This document shows positions 30,422 through 40,830 of a DNA stretch of 64,000 bases, piece after piece (within the stretch, counting starts at the first letter, position 1; each line of letters begins with the position of its first letter). Origin of the DNA: Symbiodinium kawagutii (lineage: Eukaryota; Sar; Dinophyceae; Suessiales; Symbiodiniaceae); NCBI GenBank assembly GCA_009767595.1, contig VSDK01006132.1:13031-77030 (forward strand), given 5' to 3'. A program made the translations under genes and the position numbers. Below the pieces are notes generated by a model, which was not told where the DNA came from, did not search any database, and saw only the letters and a list, made by a program, of their open reading frames with translations.

Positions 30422-30530
30422 CCGATAGGGGACGACCCAGCACCGATACCCTCCAAACCTTCACAACCGATAACATTGTAACAACTACTGTACCAAACCT
30501 TCACAACCGATAGGGGACGACCCAGTTTAC
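30422..30530. repeat. Short direct repeat ACCTTCACAACCGATAGGGG
   Basis: The phrase CCTTCACAACCGATA occurs three times within about 110 bp (30413, 30459 and 30500). The outer two continue GGGGACGACCCAG. On the minus strand this gives repeated open frames with GRPLSVVKVW, which are an artefact of the duplication. Confidence 0.8.
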
Positions 30531-30894
30531 CACATGGCCACTTTTGTGAGACAGACTTTTGTCCGCTACTCATATGATGTATTTGCGGCGAGAGCAAGCC
30601 TGCCTCATCCCTCTTTGGAAACTAGGTTGGACTGGAGACTTGGTATCCTGCAAACATGGCCCCTCAACTCGAGTTTGGAGCAAGTTCCGCTGCAGACAAG
30701 TCAGCCTCACAGCATCGGGCACACGAGAAGGAAAGCCAAGCAACCGGGGTCAGGTCAATGCAAAGACTATAGGACATAACTCTAGTCCGTATTCCTCACA
30801 TAGTTGACAAGCAGGACATTTATAGCATCATTCAGTCGCTTTGTTTCCCTCAAAGTGTCAAAGTGTGACTGCAGTTGGTTTCTTTTCCTCACAG

Positions 30895-31560
30895 CGCGGA
30901 AGTTTGGCTGCGATCAGTCACAGCCCACTGCCTCGCAAGACTGTGCCATTGGCCATGGCCGAAGGATCTTTGCACCGCAAGTTGTTCTCCTTCCCCGATG
31001 ACCAGCTGCATTTGCACCGGGAAAACCTGCAGTTGATCGAGGCAGCTTCAGGGCTGCAGGTGGTAGCCATCATGGGCGATGGCCGTGCAGGAAAGAGTTA
31101 CCTGGGGAACGAACTCCTGGGCCTTGACGTGTTTGCAACCAGCAATGGTGGGGAGGCTATGACCCATGGTGTGGATATGGCCCTGGGCCCTGGTGGTCAG
31201 TTGCTGCTGGACTGCGAGGGTGTGAACAATGCCTTGGCGGCCAGCTGTTTTCAAGTCTCGCTGATTGGAGCTGCCTTAGCTTCAACGCTGATTTTCGTGT
31301 TGGATGCCAAGTTTTCCGAAGCGGGTTTGGACCTGCTGGCTGGGGTGGTGGCTGAGATGCAGCTGCAGCACAAGAGCTTGCCTACACGGCTGGTCCTGGT
31401 AGTGAACAAGTGTCCCCTGGATTACGAACCCGACGCTTTGGAGAAAGCTCTGCAGTCCACCCACGCGAATCGTGGCAGTCGAGAGGCAATCAAAGGTGCA
31501 TTTTCGGAGAGGCATTTTGTACCTGGGCTGAACGGCAAGCTTGTGGAAATGGGATTCCAT
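30895..31560 (+). CDS. GBP/atlastin-like GTPase, N-terminal exon
   Basis: A pyrimidine-rich stretch ending TTTTCCTCACAG (30894) looks like an acceptor, and the frame from there is open. The first ATG is at 30955-30957. Counting from it, the P-loop GDGRAGKS is at residues 41-48, the switch T within GEAMTHGV at about 70, the G3 motif DCEG at 86-89, and LVLVVNKCP at 147-154. DCEG in place of DxxG with a large-GTPase layout points to the guanylate-binding protein/atlastin group. The domain would hydrolyse GTP and may act on membranes or in defence, but no membrane segment is visible. The frame runs to a stop at 31581. The 3' splice partner is the exon at about 31697. Confidence 0.75.
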
Positions 31561-31696
31561 GTGCCGCTTTTTTCTAATTGAAACAATTTCCAATCCCCTT
31601 TTGATCATTGTTGCAAATAATTCGCAAATAGTGGTTCTGCATTTCCCTGCTCGTGGGGTTTGATGAATCCATGGGCTGGCAGCATTGGAACCGTTC

Positions 31697-32330
31697 AGGT
31701 GGTCATCCCTTTCAACCAGTTGAAGCCGGAGGGTTACCAGCAAGCGATCTGTGACTTGAAACGTCTCGTGGCACCTCGAGATGGGCATGCTCTCGATGGG
31801 CGCCAGCTGAGCGAAATGATCCAGGGACTGGCGGTCCAACTGAGGGACAGCACATGTGACGTGGCCAGTTTGCACCAGCAGATCATGGACCGATTCTTGC
31901 GGAGCCAAGTGGACCGAGCCTTGGCAGACTTCAGTGCATCCATGGGCCCCAGCCCTACAGAGTTCGACCCGGACTTTGATATCGACATCGAGCAGGCCCT
32001 GAGGACCTTTGAAGAAGGCCTCCCAAACTTGGCTCCGAGGGTGGCTGAGCCATTTGTTGCTCAACTTCGCGAGAAGTTGCAGGCTTTGGTTGAGGAAAGG
32101 CGACGTGTCAATGACGCCCTGGGTGATAGTATCGCCAATTGGAGGGACGTACTCCAGCGAGGATGTAAGCTTTTGGCATCGAGAAGGATTGGTGCGAGAA
32201 TTGTGGTGGAACGTAGGCAGAATCTTGGACCTTTCTTGAACGCAGCCGGGGTGATCGCTGTGGACCCACCGGAGTTCCTCAGATTTTGCCAGTGCCATGT
32301 TTCAATTTTTCTGTTCAATTTGTTCAAAAA
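31697..32330 (+). CDS. GBP-like GTPase, helical second exon
   Basis: The frame reads VVIPFNQLKPEGYQQAIC, then DGRQLSEMIQGLAVQLRD, and continues as an Ala/Glu/Arg-rich helical region (EERRRVNDALGDSIANWRD, ASRRIGARIVVERRQ) to a stop at 32334. After the GTPase core, GBPs have a short linker and a helical domain, which fits. GTTCAG|GTGGTC is the most plausible acceptor by the AG|G rule. The intron with exon 1 (about 31545-31696) cannot be placed exactly. GAACGTAG|GCAG (GC donor) near 32215 is one possible exit. Confidence 0.65.
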
Positions 32331-32439
32331 TTGAATGTTCCTGTTACACTGTTCTGTGCCTGCCACAAACATGTCCACCAGCCACAAGAATTGGAGTTTT
32401 CCGCTGCTGAGGCCTCTCTCAGTGCGGTGGATGTGGCAG

Positions 32440-33024
32440 GCTTTCAATCCACATCTGAATCCTGACAGTCACGACTTCGCGGTGGTCCTACGCCAGGGGC
32501 AGGTGGTGGCGAAGCGTGTGGCTGCCCCTGAATTGCCAGCTGAGCTACTACCTCCACGCGGCAACGCCCGGCACAAGGCGGCCGTGAGCGTTAGCCTTCG
32601 ATCTGATGCTTGGGTGGCCGTGGTTTCAGGGGAGCGTGGGGAGACGAGTGTGGCATGTGCTGGACAGCTCTGGGATGTTGGGAGCGATTTTCCCAAGGAA
32701 ACGGACTATGATGCACAAGAGGCTCAGCGCAGAAACACTTGGATGAGACTAAGGAAATTATGGGAAAGTCGTCGCATCACGTCTTCTGCCCATGGGCGTG
32801 TGCATTCTTTGCTGAAACCTTGGGTGTGGGATGGGAAGGCCAGAGATGAATCTGGACTGGCAGTAGAGTCGAGACACCACAAAGGAAAAAGTNNNNNNNN
32901 NNNNNNNNNNNNNNAACCGCTCTACAGTCCCAGGGAATCATTTGGGACTTCAACGTTCCTTGCGTTCAATAAAGAAGACTATTGTTGGAGGTCTCGCCAG
33001 AAAAAGATGCAGGGGCGTGCGTAG
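32440..33024 (+). CDS. Candidate further exon, domain unknown, crosses a gap
   Basis: An open frame with protein-like composition reads DSHDFAVVLRQGQVVAKRV, ELLPPRGNARHKAAVSVSL, then RSDAWVAVVSGERGETSVAC. It could continue the GTPase gene or belong to a neighbour. An alternative frame from GAG|GCCTCT gives a short C-terminus ending at TGA near 32461. An assembly gap interrupts it at 32893-32914, and the sequence after the gap has no motif. Confidence 0.35.
   Translation, partial: AFNPHLNPDSHDFAVVLRQGQVVAKRVAAPELPAELLPPRGNARHKAAVSVSLRSDAWVAVVSGERGETSVACAGQLWDVGSDFPKETDYDAQEAQRRNTWMRLRKLWESRRITSSAHGRVHSLLKPWVWDGKARDESGLAVESRHHKGKSXXXXXXXXPLYSPRESFGTSTFLAFNKEDYCWRSRQKKMQGRA
32893..32914. other. 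Assembly gap (22 N)
   Basis: Undetermined bases inside the open frame that follows the GTPase exons. Confidence 0.99.
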
Positions 33025-33603
33025 GAAAGCTGACCAACCTGAGCCGCAGCCATCACCACCCAGTCACTAAGTTGATCGAAATCATACGTACAAAATCATG
33101 GGCTTCATACATTCCCTTGCCAATTTATGGACAGACCTTCGAACCTCTTTAAACGACAGCATTTTCTGCTGGAGTTCTGCTTTTGCAGTAAGCCTTTTCA
33201 GGGACCAACTGACTCAGACTGACTCATGACTCCTGCCTTTCCGAGGCTGGCGAAAGCCAAAGCCAATCTGAATGTTCTCAACAGGAAAGGCCTGGCTCCA
33301 AGAGCGGGACATGATGCGGAGATGTTTGGACTTTCTTGTGGTGTGGGCTTTTCTGGCATGAATTGGGTCTCACTTTTGATGACCGAACCCATTTGATGCC
33401 GCAAAAACTGTCCGTTTTCTTCTCTGATGGGTCAACCAGTCCACCATTTCAGTTTTTGCGGGGTGTTGGGGCATAGTTAGACTTCGGCAGTTGGACAGTT
33501 AGACCTACCATTAATGTTTGAGTCTAGAGATGTTTGACCAGCCATGAATCGTTCATGGTGGATGATTCATGGGTTTCTTGCCCCAGCTTCACCGCTTCCT
33601 GAG

Positions 33604-33691
33604 GTCAATCCGCCATCCACACGGCCGCGCATGCGGGCCTCGATGAGGTGGCGCGATGGCTCACAGACCATGCGGGGGACCTTGGTTTCAG
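33604..33691 (+). CDS. Candidate ankyrin-repeat exon
   Basis: After CCTGAG the frame reads GQSAIHTAAHAGLDEVARW then LTDHAGDLGF, a textbook ankyrin repeat (AIHTAA.AGL.EVARWL). It ends at TTTCAG|TGG. It lies downstream of the GTPase exons, so ankyrin repeats flank the GTPase on both sides. Confidence 0.6.
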
Positions 33692-34219
33692 TGGAGGTGA
33701 TGGGTGATAGGTTGACTTCAAGAGACATGTCATCCTTGCATTGTGCTACCACCCACGACCTGGGGTCTTTGAAGACACCTGACATTTGCCCAACATCAAC
33801 ATCGAGTCACAAAAACATCGGATCACTGGTGAACTGGTACTATGTAACCGTTCTTTAACATGGACAAAGATCAACCACTAGCTAGCAGCTCACTAGTGAC
33901 CATTGGCCATCATCAGCCGGCTCTCACCCTCAGTCATGAGGCCAGTCCTGGGCTACTCAACGTCCAGGAGTGCCACGATGTGAGAAGGGTCCCCCCGGAA
34001 GTGGCGGTCTATGAAGGGGCGTCAATGTGACTTGTGATGCTTGTGATGCTGTTTTTTGAAGGCCAAGTGATCTAAGGGTTGGATGGCCTTGATGCATTCT
34101 CTTGGTGCAGTTTGTCCACACCTGTTCTCCTTAGTACTGTTGTTCTCCCCTCTTGTATCCTCTTGTTTCCGAGAAGTCCAGCTGCATCTTCCGGTGTTGG
34201 GCGGTTGGTGATTGTGCAG

Positions 34220-34276
34220 GACAAGCACGGCCGGACGGCTTGGTACTGCGCCACCCGAGTCAGGGCCCTGATCGAG
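34220..34276 (+). CDS. Candidate ankyrin-repeat exon
   Basis: After GATTGTGCAG the frame reads DKHGRTAWYCATRVRALIE, matching D.hGrTAl..A of an ankyrin repeat. GATCGAG|CGG follows as a possible exit. The frame is part of a longer open stretch (34079-34441) that is otherwise featureless. Confidence 0.5.
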
Positions 34277-34299
34277 CGGGCTATGACCCAGTCTCATCC

Positions 34300-36860
34300 G
34301 GTTCTACTATGCAACTGGTTAGCTCTAGGTCCTAGCCCCGGCTTGCATGATGGTTTCAGGATGTTTCAAGCACTGCCTTTTGGTCGTTCCAGATTCCTCC
34401 TGTGGATTTCAATCGCTGCCGAATGGCCTGACAATTCGTAGCTTTGCAAAAGGGACCTGGAGAGAGTTCACAGGCCGCAGAAGAGAGCGGCAACGCGGAC
34501 ACTCTGAAGGTGTTGAAGGACTTGACATGCAGCTGTTTTTTGTGCTTGCAAACCGGGCTGCAGTTTATAAGTTTGTAAAAGGAGCAGTTGAGCCTACTGT
34601 GGCGAATTGGGTCTATGGCCTATGGTTGCAATCGGGTCTGGTGTTGGGATGCGTTGGGATGCGCTTACAATTTACAATTCATTGAAGGTCAGGTGTAGAG
34701 TGCTGTAGCTATGGATCTGCAAACCGTTGATGCTGCCAATGGCCAGGAGAAGAAGCCCATCACCACCCTGAAGCCGTCTGGGGTCCCTGGCCGGTGGCCT
34801 TATACGCTGGGGCGCTGTAACGATGTGTGCTACGAGGGATGCTCAGCACATTGATTTTCTTAGTCCAGCTGGCCAGCAGGACTCAGACCTTCACCACCCA
34901 CATCTTGATCTGAGGAGACAACCAACTGAGACATCAAAGAATGTTTTGTTCCAACATGGGGCAGTTATGGAGGGGAGGTTCATCCAGAGCCTGTTGACTT
35001 CGTTTCAGGAGGATCACCCACCAGCTCTGATCAGCTAGCGTTCCAAGGTACAAGGACTGGAAGGTGGATCTTCCTCCAAAGTCGGGGGGCCCGGGACTGG
35101 CTACTAGCTATTGTCCACACTCTTCCAGACGTGACAGGGTAGCCCACGGTAGCTGTTGCACGGATTTTCTGGTGACGATTTTGCACAGGAAGTCAGTGGT
35201 ATCAGGTTGCAGCGTGCTTTGTATCAGAGAGTGGGGCCGTATAGACATTATGAATGTACTCAATGTACTGAGGGTTCTCCAAGTCTTTGACACCACGCAA
35301 TTCTTCTAGGCTAAATGCGACGGGCTTGCGGGACCCATGTCAACCATATCCCAACCCGGTAGCTGCACTGCTCCATTCCATGGTTGCCCCACTGCCATTG
35401 AGGCCTCAAACATTAGTGGATCCACTTATCGTGGTGGCGCGGAAGCCTCTTGACTGATGATAGGTAAGTGGCGCTGCTTGGGCAGCTTGGGGCTGGGAAG
35501 CACGTTGGGAGGTTGGTTGCCATGCTGAGGAAGGCAGCGGCTGCCAAGGAAAAGAAGAAGGCACGAATCTGCTCTGTGCTGCGCTGTGCCCGCGCTTGGG
35601 GAGGTTGGAAGCCACATGCATGCCATCATTCCGCGGGAAGCGTGGCCAGGGGAAGAAGCTCACAGTCAATGTGGAGGAGGATGGGCTTGTTGCGTGTCTT
35701 TGCCTTTTTAGCCAGCAGCTAGGACAGGAAGGCAACACAAGCAAGGCCTTATCCTGACATTTGTAATCTTAAGGGCGAAGGCAAACATCTAGTGGAGATC
35801 CCGTATTTTACCTGCACATGCCGCCAGGATTATATCACAATTGGGGGCACGACCCAGAGCAACAGCGAACAAACATGTGAGCAAATTGACCGCCAATATT
35901 GCCATGTGGTTGATTCCCTTTTCTTTTTTAATATATATATATATACATGTATGTTTATCATTGTTTATCCATTTATACATATAGAGAACGTGCTTTGATC
36001 ATAGCTTGTGCCATAGTGGGTAGCTCTTGTCAGGAGCCCTCCGTCGAGCATATTGTCATCGCCTCCGAACTCAGTTGGGATGATGTGGCTGGGGGTCTTG
36101 CGGTCAGCCGCGCTGTTGGACCAATGGTTCTCCCGCATTGGAGAGAACACCAAGACATGGAAGTGTTCCACGCTGTTTCATTCGAGGATGCAGAGCTCAA
36201 TGTTCTTGTGGCATGCCATTTTTGTTTTTCGATGGGCCTGGAGAAGTGTACTTGAACTGCCATTTGGCATCGAATTGTCCAGCAAAGTTTTTGAATGGTT
36301 GGGAAACTGTCCCACCCTTAGCCACGAGCAAGTACTTTGAGCCACGCTCATCCCGCAGCCAGCGTTTGCGCCTCGTTTGACTGCTCCTTGGTCCAAGGTT
36401 TCACCCAAGCGCAGTGATGATGAGCTGCGACACTTGTCCGAGGAGTTGTCGCAGGTGGGGCTTCACTCAACATGATCCTTGGCAAGTTGTAGGTCCAAGT
36501 CATCGATCATGATGGATCAAGAATTCCTTTCCATTGAGCTGTGAGGTGGCTTAGTGCCAGTTCCAAGCCTTGGGTTTTCCTTGCAGGATTTTTTTCCTGG
36601 GAAATGTTTCGGGGTGCCTGGTCAGGCAGACACGGAGGTGGTGGTAACGAGCTCAGCCGCTTGCAACGTCTTTGCAGTGCTCTGGCGATCTTGGGGGTGC
36701 ACTGAGGCAGTGCTGCAGGACAACCTCCAAGAGGAGCTTTGCAGCGGTTCAGCCTGGCATGCTGGGGTGGGTAGGAAGGGCTCAAGCTAAAGCCCGCCAG
36801 GGCGCTGCAAAGCCTTTGGCAAGTGGCCCGCTGTTGGCTGATGATGCGGCAGTTTTTGGC
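34300..36860. other. No confident gene
   Basis: Protein-like snatches occur on the + strand (ATGGATCTGCAAACCGTTGATG at 34711 giving DLQTVDAANGQEKKPI; GKKLTVNVEEDGLV near 35650; FDGPGEVYLNCHLASNC near 36230). None has a recognisable domain or supported boundaries. A TA run lies at 35931-35946. Some may be exons of a gene I could not assemble. Confidence 0.3.
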
Positions 36861-36862
36861 AG

Positions 36863-36925
36863 GAGCAGTCTACGGACGAGCTGGTGAAAGATGCAGAGTC
36901 CTTGCTGAAGGAAGTCTCGCAAGAG
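36863..36925 (+). CDS. Candidate coiled-coil exon
   Basis: Bounded by TTTGGCAG|GAG and CAAGAG|GTCC, both AG|G, with a 21-codon in-phase frame reading EQSTDELVKDAESLLKEVSQ. The heptad-like spacing of L and V suggests a helix. Flanking exons were not identified. Confidence 0.4.
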
Positions 36926-37879
36926 GTCCGGGGTGAGGAAGGGGAGAACTTCTACCATGGAAGAGGGTAGTTGGCGGCTGTGTTTCCCAGTAACTATTGC
37001 GGAAGATGATTTGGGTTCAACCCCCTTAGGTGGTTCAGCTGGGCATGCCCATGAACTGCAATCCGAGTAGCAAGCTAGCCCCAGGCCCAGGAAACCCAGG
37101 AAGGTCAGGAACTCAGGGCTTTTGTGGAGGTTAGAGGCTCCAAGCTGGTGAACGTTTGCATGATGACGGTGGTGATGATGGTGTACCAAGAGATGGAAAA
37201 AGGACACATGATAAGTCAGATGGCAGGAATGAGATTTTTGAATTAATGTACGGTGGGAGTGGGAGCCCCAAAACTGAGTTGTGTGAAGGGGGTCAAGCAT
37301 GAGTGTTTGAAGCCTAGTTTATCTCAACTGAAGCAGTCCACTTGATATGCTGAGCGCCGTGCTCCGAAGAGCTGGGATCATCATCCGGTCCTCCGTGACG
37401 CGACTCCCAACATTGACATAGATCAGCCAGGTGCTTGAGATGTTGCGATTTCCTTGATGAAACAAACTAGTCGTGATTTGATTCCCCCATCAATCAACCA
37501 GCATCAAAGTGATGACCCCAGCATTTTGACCCTGGCTTTGGCCTTTTTGGCTCTCAGGGTTTTGGCTCTGTAGCAAAAAATCTCAGGCTGGTGGATGGGA
37601 AGATCCCATTGCAGGTTTTAATGATACCTGGTATGCCTACAGCATTGAGGTATCCGTGAACCACCAATATTTGGCTTGGAAACTGCTGGCCGGATGACCG
37701 GAATAAGCACCTTCTTGACAAACGATCTGCCCCGCAAGTTGAAATCCAGGTGCCACATCTGGCACTTGGATTCATTTTTTCATTTATCCACCATCTCTTG
37801 CCTTGGCCGATCCTCGCCAATCGTCGCCGGGTGGATGCTGTGAGGGACTCAGTGGGCAGGGTTCAACAAGGGAGTGCTG

Positions 37880-39235
37880 ATGCTGGGCTGCCAGGTGACA
37901 GGAAGATTCTCTCCGCAGAGTTTCGGCCCCACCAGTAGGTTCACCATTGGGTGGCCTGGATGTGATATGTTTATGTTCAACAGGTCATGTGAGCTGACCA
38001 CTCTTGTGCGTTGGGGCTTCAACCAGCAATGCTGTTGTCTATTGAAGTTATGTTCCAGCCAGTTCCAGGATATCATTGATGACGTTGGCGTGGCAAGCCA
38101 ACACTACAGAGGCAGTGCAGGGTATCCTTTGTCATTATTGTCTGGCTATCGGCGTGGGACTATTTTGCAACAGTACTGCAGGAAACAGCTTGCAGAGATG
38201 TACCCGAGAAGCACGGTCCAAGATGCTTTGCCGGGAGTCAGGTGCAATGGCCACCGAAGGGGAGGACATCAAAGTGAGTATGATTTCAGCCTTGACGAGC
38301 GGAGAATCGAGTGCAAGAGTTCCCTAATGCATTGGGTCAAAAAGCGTCAGGCCTGGTCGGTTTCCTTCTCGAGGATCAAGCTTCCTTGGACAGGTGTAAG
38401 GGAGCAGGCACACTTTGATGACCTCTATTTGGTGATTGTCAGCCCCGAACATTTGGACATCATAAAGCACGACTTGAAGACCTTTGTTGCAACACATGGA
38501 AAAAGAACCCCAAGTAGTGGCCATCAAATCCAGATTGAAGCGTCTAGCAAGCAGGGGTGTTGGAAAGCTGCACGAACCCAGATCTTGGAGAAGCTCTTGA
38601 GCAGAGAAAGTAGTTGCTCAGCTGTAGCTGAGTTGCAGCTCTCGAATCGCGGAGTTCAGTCCTGGCTCTCGCAAAGCTTGAGAATGGCGGCTGCTCCACA
38701 GGACATTGCTTATTTGGGTACTCCCCTCTGTTCCATGAGTTCCTCCTTGCGAGGAAATCGCATCGAGCAGATTGCATGCAAAGTAGATCAAATTCTTCAC
38801 CCAAGTTCCATCTTTTCCACCGCGCATTCAGTAGTTGACTGGGTCCGGGACGGGCTCCGAGTTGAGGTGAAGCATGCGCAGATGATTTATGCCAAATCAA
38901 GCTCGAGCTGGCTTTGCACCTTCTCAGGCATAAAATGTGGGCTTGATATTGTAAGGCAGCAGGATCCCTTTGATGAGCTCTGGCTTGTGGTGTACAGTCC
39001 CCGCGGCCTACACTTCTTTAAGCACCCTGGCGGAAAGAATGGCTATGTGAAAACTGGCCTTCGGATCAATGAGGCTGGACATTACATGCCTTGCAAAGCA
39101 CCCAGAGGGCTCGATGTCACTGCAGCTCTCCCGGCTGTCATGCAGAAGATGAAGGACATGGGGTGCCAATTATTTGTGGAGGTTTTATGGGACAAGAAGC
39201 CAGGGTCGAATCTGGCTGGCCTGACGAGGGACTGA
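37880..39235 (+). CDS. Intronless ORF with two PD-(D/E)XK-like half-repeats
   Basis: An open frame of about 450 codons (ATG at 37880, TGA at 39233). The first 80 residues look unconserved, so the real start or an exon boundary may be near 38100. Half 1 has GYRRGTILQQYCRKQLAEM, GVRCNGHRRGG, then the catalytic-type DERRIECKSSLMHW, WSVSFSRIK and FDDLYLVIVSPEHL. Half 2 repeats the pattern with DGLRVEVKHAQMIY, WLCTFSGIK and FDELWLVVYSPRGLHFFKH. D…E-x-K in both halves, followed by a strand and a hydrophobic LVIVSP strand, resembles PD-(D/E)XK nucleases. From memory, similar ORFs are abundant in dinoflagellate genomes, but no characterised function is known to me. The lack of introns contrasts with the intron-rich gene next door. 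Confidence 0.6.
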   Translation: MLGCQVTGRFSPQSFGPTSRFTIGWPGCDMFMFNRSCELTTLVRWGFNQQCCCLLKLCSSQFQDIIDDVGVASQHYRGSAGYPLSLLSGYRRGTILQQYCRKQLAEMYPRSTVQDALPGVRCNGHRRGGHQSEYDFSLDERRIECKSSLMHWVKKRQAWSVSFSRIKLPWTGVREQAHFDDLYLVIVSPEHLDIIKHDLKTFVATHGKRTPSSGHQIQIEASSKQGCWKAARTQILEKLLSRESSCSAVAELQLSNRGVQSWLSQSLRMAAAPQDIAYLGTPLCSMSSSLRGNRIEQIACKVDQILHPSSIFSTAHSVVDWVRDGLRVEVKHAQMIYAKSSSSWLCTFSGIKCGLDIVRQQDPFDELWLVVYSPRGLHFFKHPGGKNGYVKTGLRINEAGHYMPCKAPRGLDVTAALPAVMQKMKDMGCQLFVEVLWDKKPGSNLAGLTRD

Positions 39236-39414
39236 TCGGTTGAACCCCGACTAATTTGTCGATGCAAAACCTACCACCGAATGTAACTCCAGCTCGGAAT
39301 CCCTTTGAAGAAGGACAAGAAGGCCTTGATGACAGTGACCATGTTCCAGAGGGAAAGTTGCGACCTGAGTCTTGCCAGTGGACGGAGAATGCGAATGACT
39401 CGGTCATGGAATGC

Positions 39415-39460
39415 ATCAAGACCGTCAAGACTGTCAAGACGATCAAGACCGTCAAGAGAT
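39415..39460. repeat. Short tandem repeat GTCAAGACC
   Basis: Five 9-bp units of AAGACYGTC type (AAGACCGTCAAGACTGTCAAG…). They give a KTVKTVKTIKTVK frame on + and an LDGLD-type frame on the minus strand. No gene is implied. Confidence 0.8.
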
Positions 39461-39983
39461 TGAGCCAACGTGCGCAAACACAGCTACCAGCTGCTTTCTA
39501 GCCAAATGAGGTGTTCTGTAAATAATTGCACCGTTTCAGAAAGATTGAGTGCCCAGGGCTCGGAATCAACATGCAAGGAGCTATCGGATGAACTAGGCAG
39601 GCCTGAAATGGAGCATCTTGTAGGAATCCTTGCTTCTGATTCTTTTTTTCCCCGCGGCTGTTTCGGGCCTTCAGGGGGCATGACGGCCACAGATGAGTAA
39701 GGGGAAATGACACAGACACCTCCGACTTGATTGACCTTCTCTGCTGGCAGCAGATCCCAAAGATATCAACATGGATTTGGGCTAGGCATGAACCTCCCCC
39801 CCCACACCCACAGAGAAAATCAGAGAAATACCCGTGCAAACATGACATGCGTGCACGTAAATCCGGCATGGAAACAAATGTTGATGGATTTCGGGGTGGA
39901 TCGACCCAGCGTTTTCCGACGGTTGGAGAGTATTCGAAACAACTACTGCAAAACCTTTGTTGACCTTTGGCCGCTGGATCGCC

Positions 39984-40830
39984 ATGGATGGACCAGAGGA
40001 TGAGCAATCCTGTTATGCGATTCTTGGAGTGGATCCCTCGGCCACATCGTCGGAAATCCGGCAGGCCCCAGGAATGTGGGAAGAAAGCCCTTGCGTGAAT
40101 TCAGTGCTGTTTCTCTTACTCCTGTTGTTGCCGTCGTGGATCGTGATCATGATGTTTTGGTAGTTGCTTTTGTTCTTGTTCTTGTTTCTTGATTTCATGA
40201 GATTCTGCCTACCTGGTGCTTATTTGATCTCACTTGCAACTGTCGACACCAAAATTATGAGGGCCACATTCTGTGCACCAATGACTGGATTGGTCTTGGG
40301 ACACTTGGACGATTTTGCTGTGCCAGCTGCTGCGCCAGGCCTATCGCAAGCTGGCGCTCGCGAAGCACCCTGACCGTGGAGGTGATCCGGAGGAGTTCGC
40401 GCGATTGAGTAAGGCCTACGAGGTGCGCTGGGTGCCCAAGGGACTGCGCTTGGTGGGTTGGTGGTGGGTTGATGGTGGGTGAATGGTGGGTATGTAATGA
40501 TGCTCCTTGATGGTTGCTGCTGGTGAATGATTTGTCATGATGGCTTATGTTGGCGAATGAGGCTTCATTGATGATGTTAAAAATGGTGAGTAATACACAG
40601 CAATACTGTGATTGTTGTAGGGCATCATCAATATACACGAGCCAGGCACCACAGACTTCTCAATATTTTCATGTCATTTCCCCCCGTGCGTTTGGAACAT
40701 GATTGGATTGGGTTGGAAGGATGGTTCCCTGCTGCTGGATGGTCAGGTGCTGTCTGACAGCAAAGCACGGGCAAAGTACGACGCCACCGGAAGAACGTCG
40801 AAGCTGACAGCTGAAGAGGAGTTCGTTGAG
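39984..40830 (+). CDS. J domain, exons 1-3 of the gene at 39984
   Basis: ATG at 39984. Joined exons read CYAILGVDPSATSSEIRQ | AYRKLALAKHPDRGGDPEEF, then ARLSKAYE | VLSDSKARAKYDATG. This is a complete DnaJ-type J domain at residues 10-72, with the Hsp70-activating HPD at 37-39 and the helix IV pattern after it. Intron 1 (40065-40338) is GC-AG with CAGGCC at both boundaries. Intron 2 (40423-40746) is GT-AG with AGGTGC at both boundaries. All three exons are 81-84 nt and phase 0. Confidence 0.9.

Noticed and set aside
30370-30597. Minus-strand frames with repeated GRPLSVVKVW
   Set aside because: The repeat peptide comes from the triplicated CCTTCACAACCGATA sequence, not from a protein repeat.
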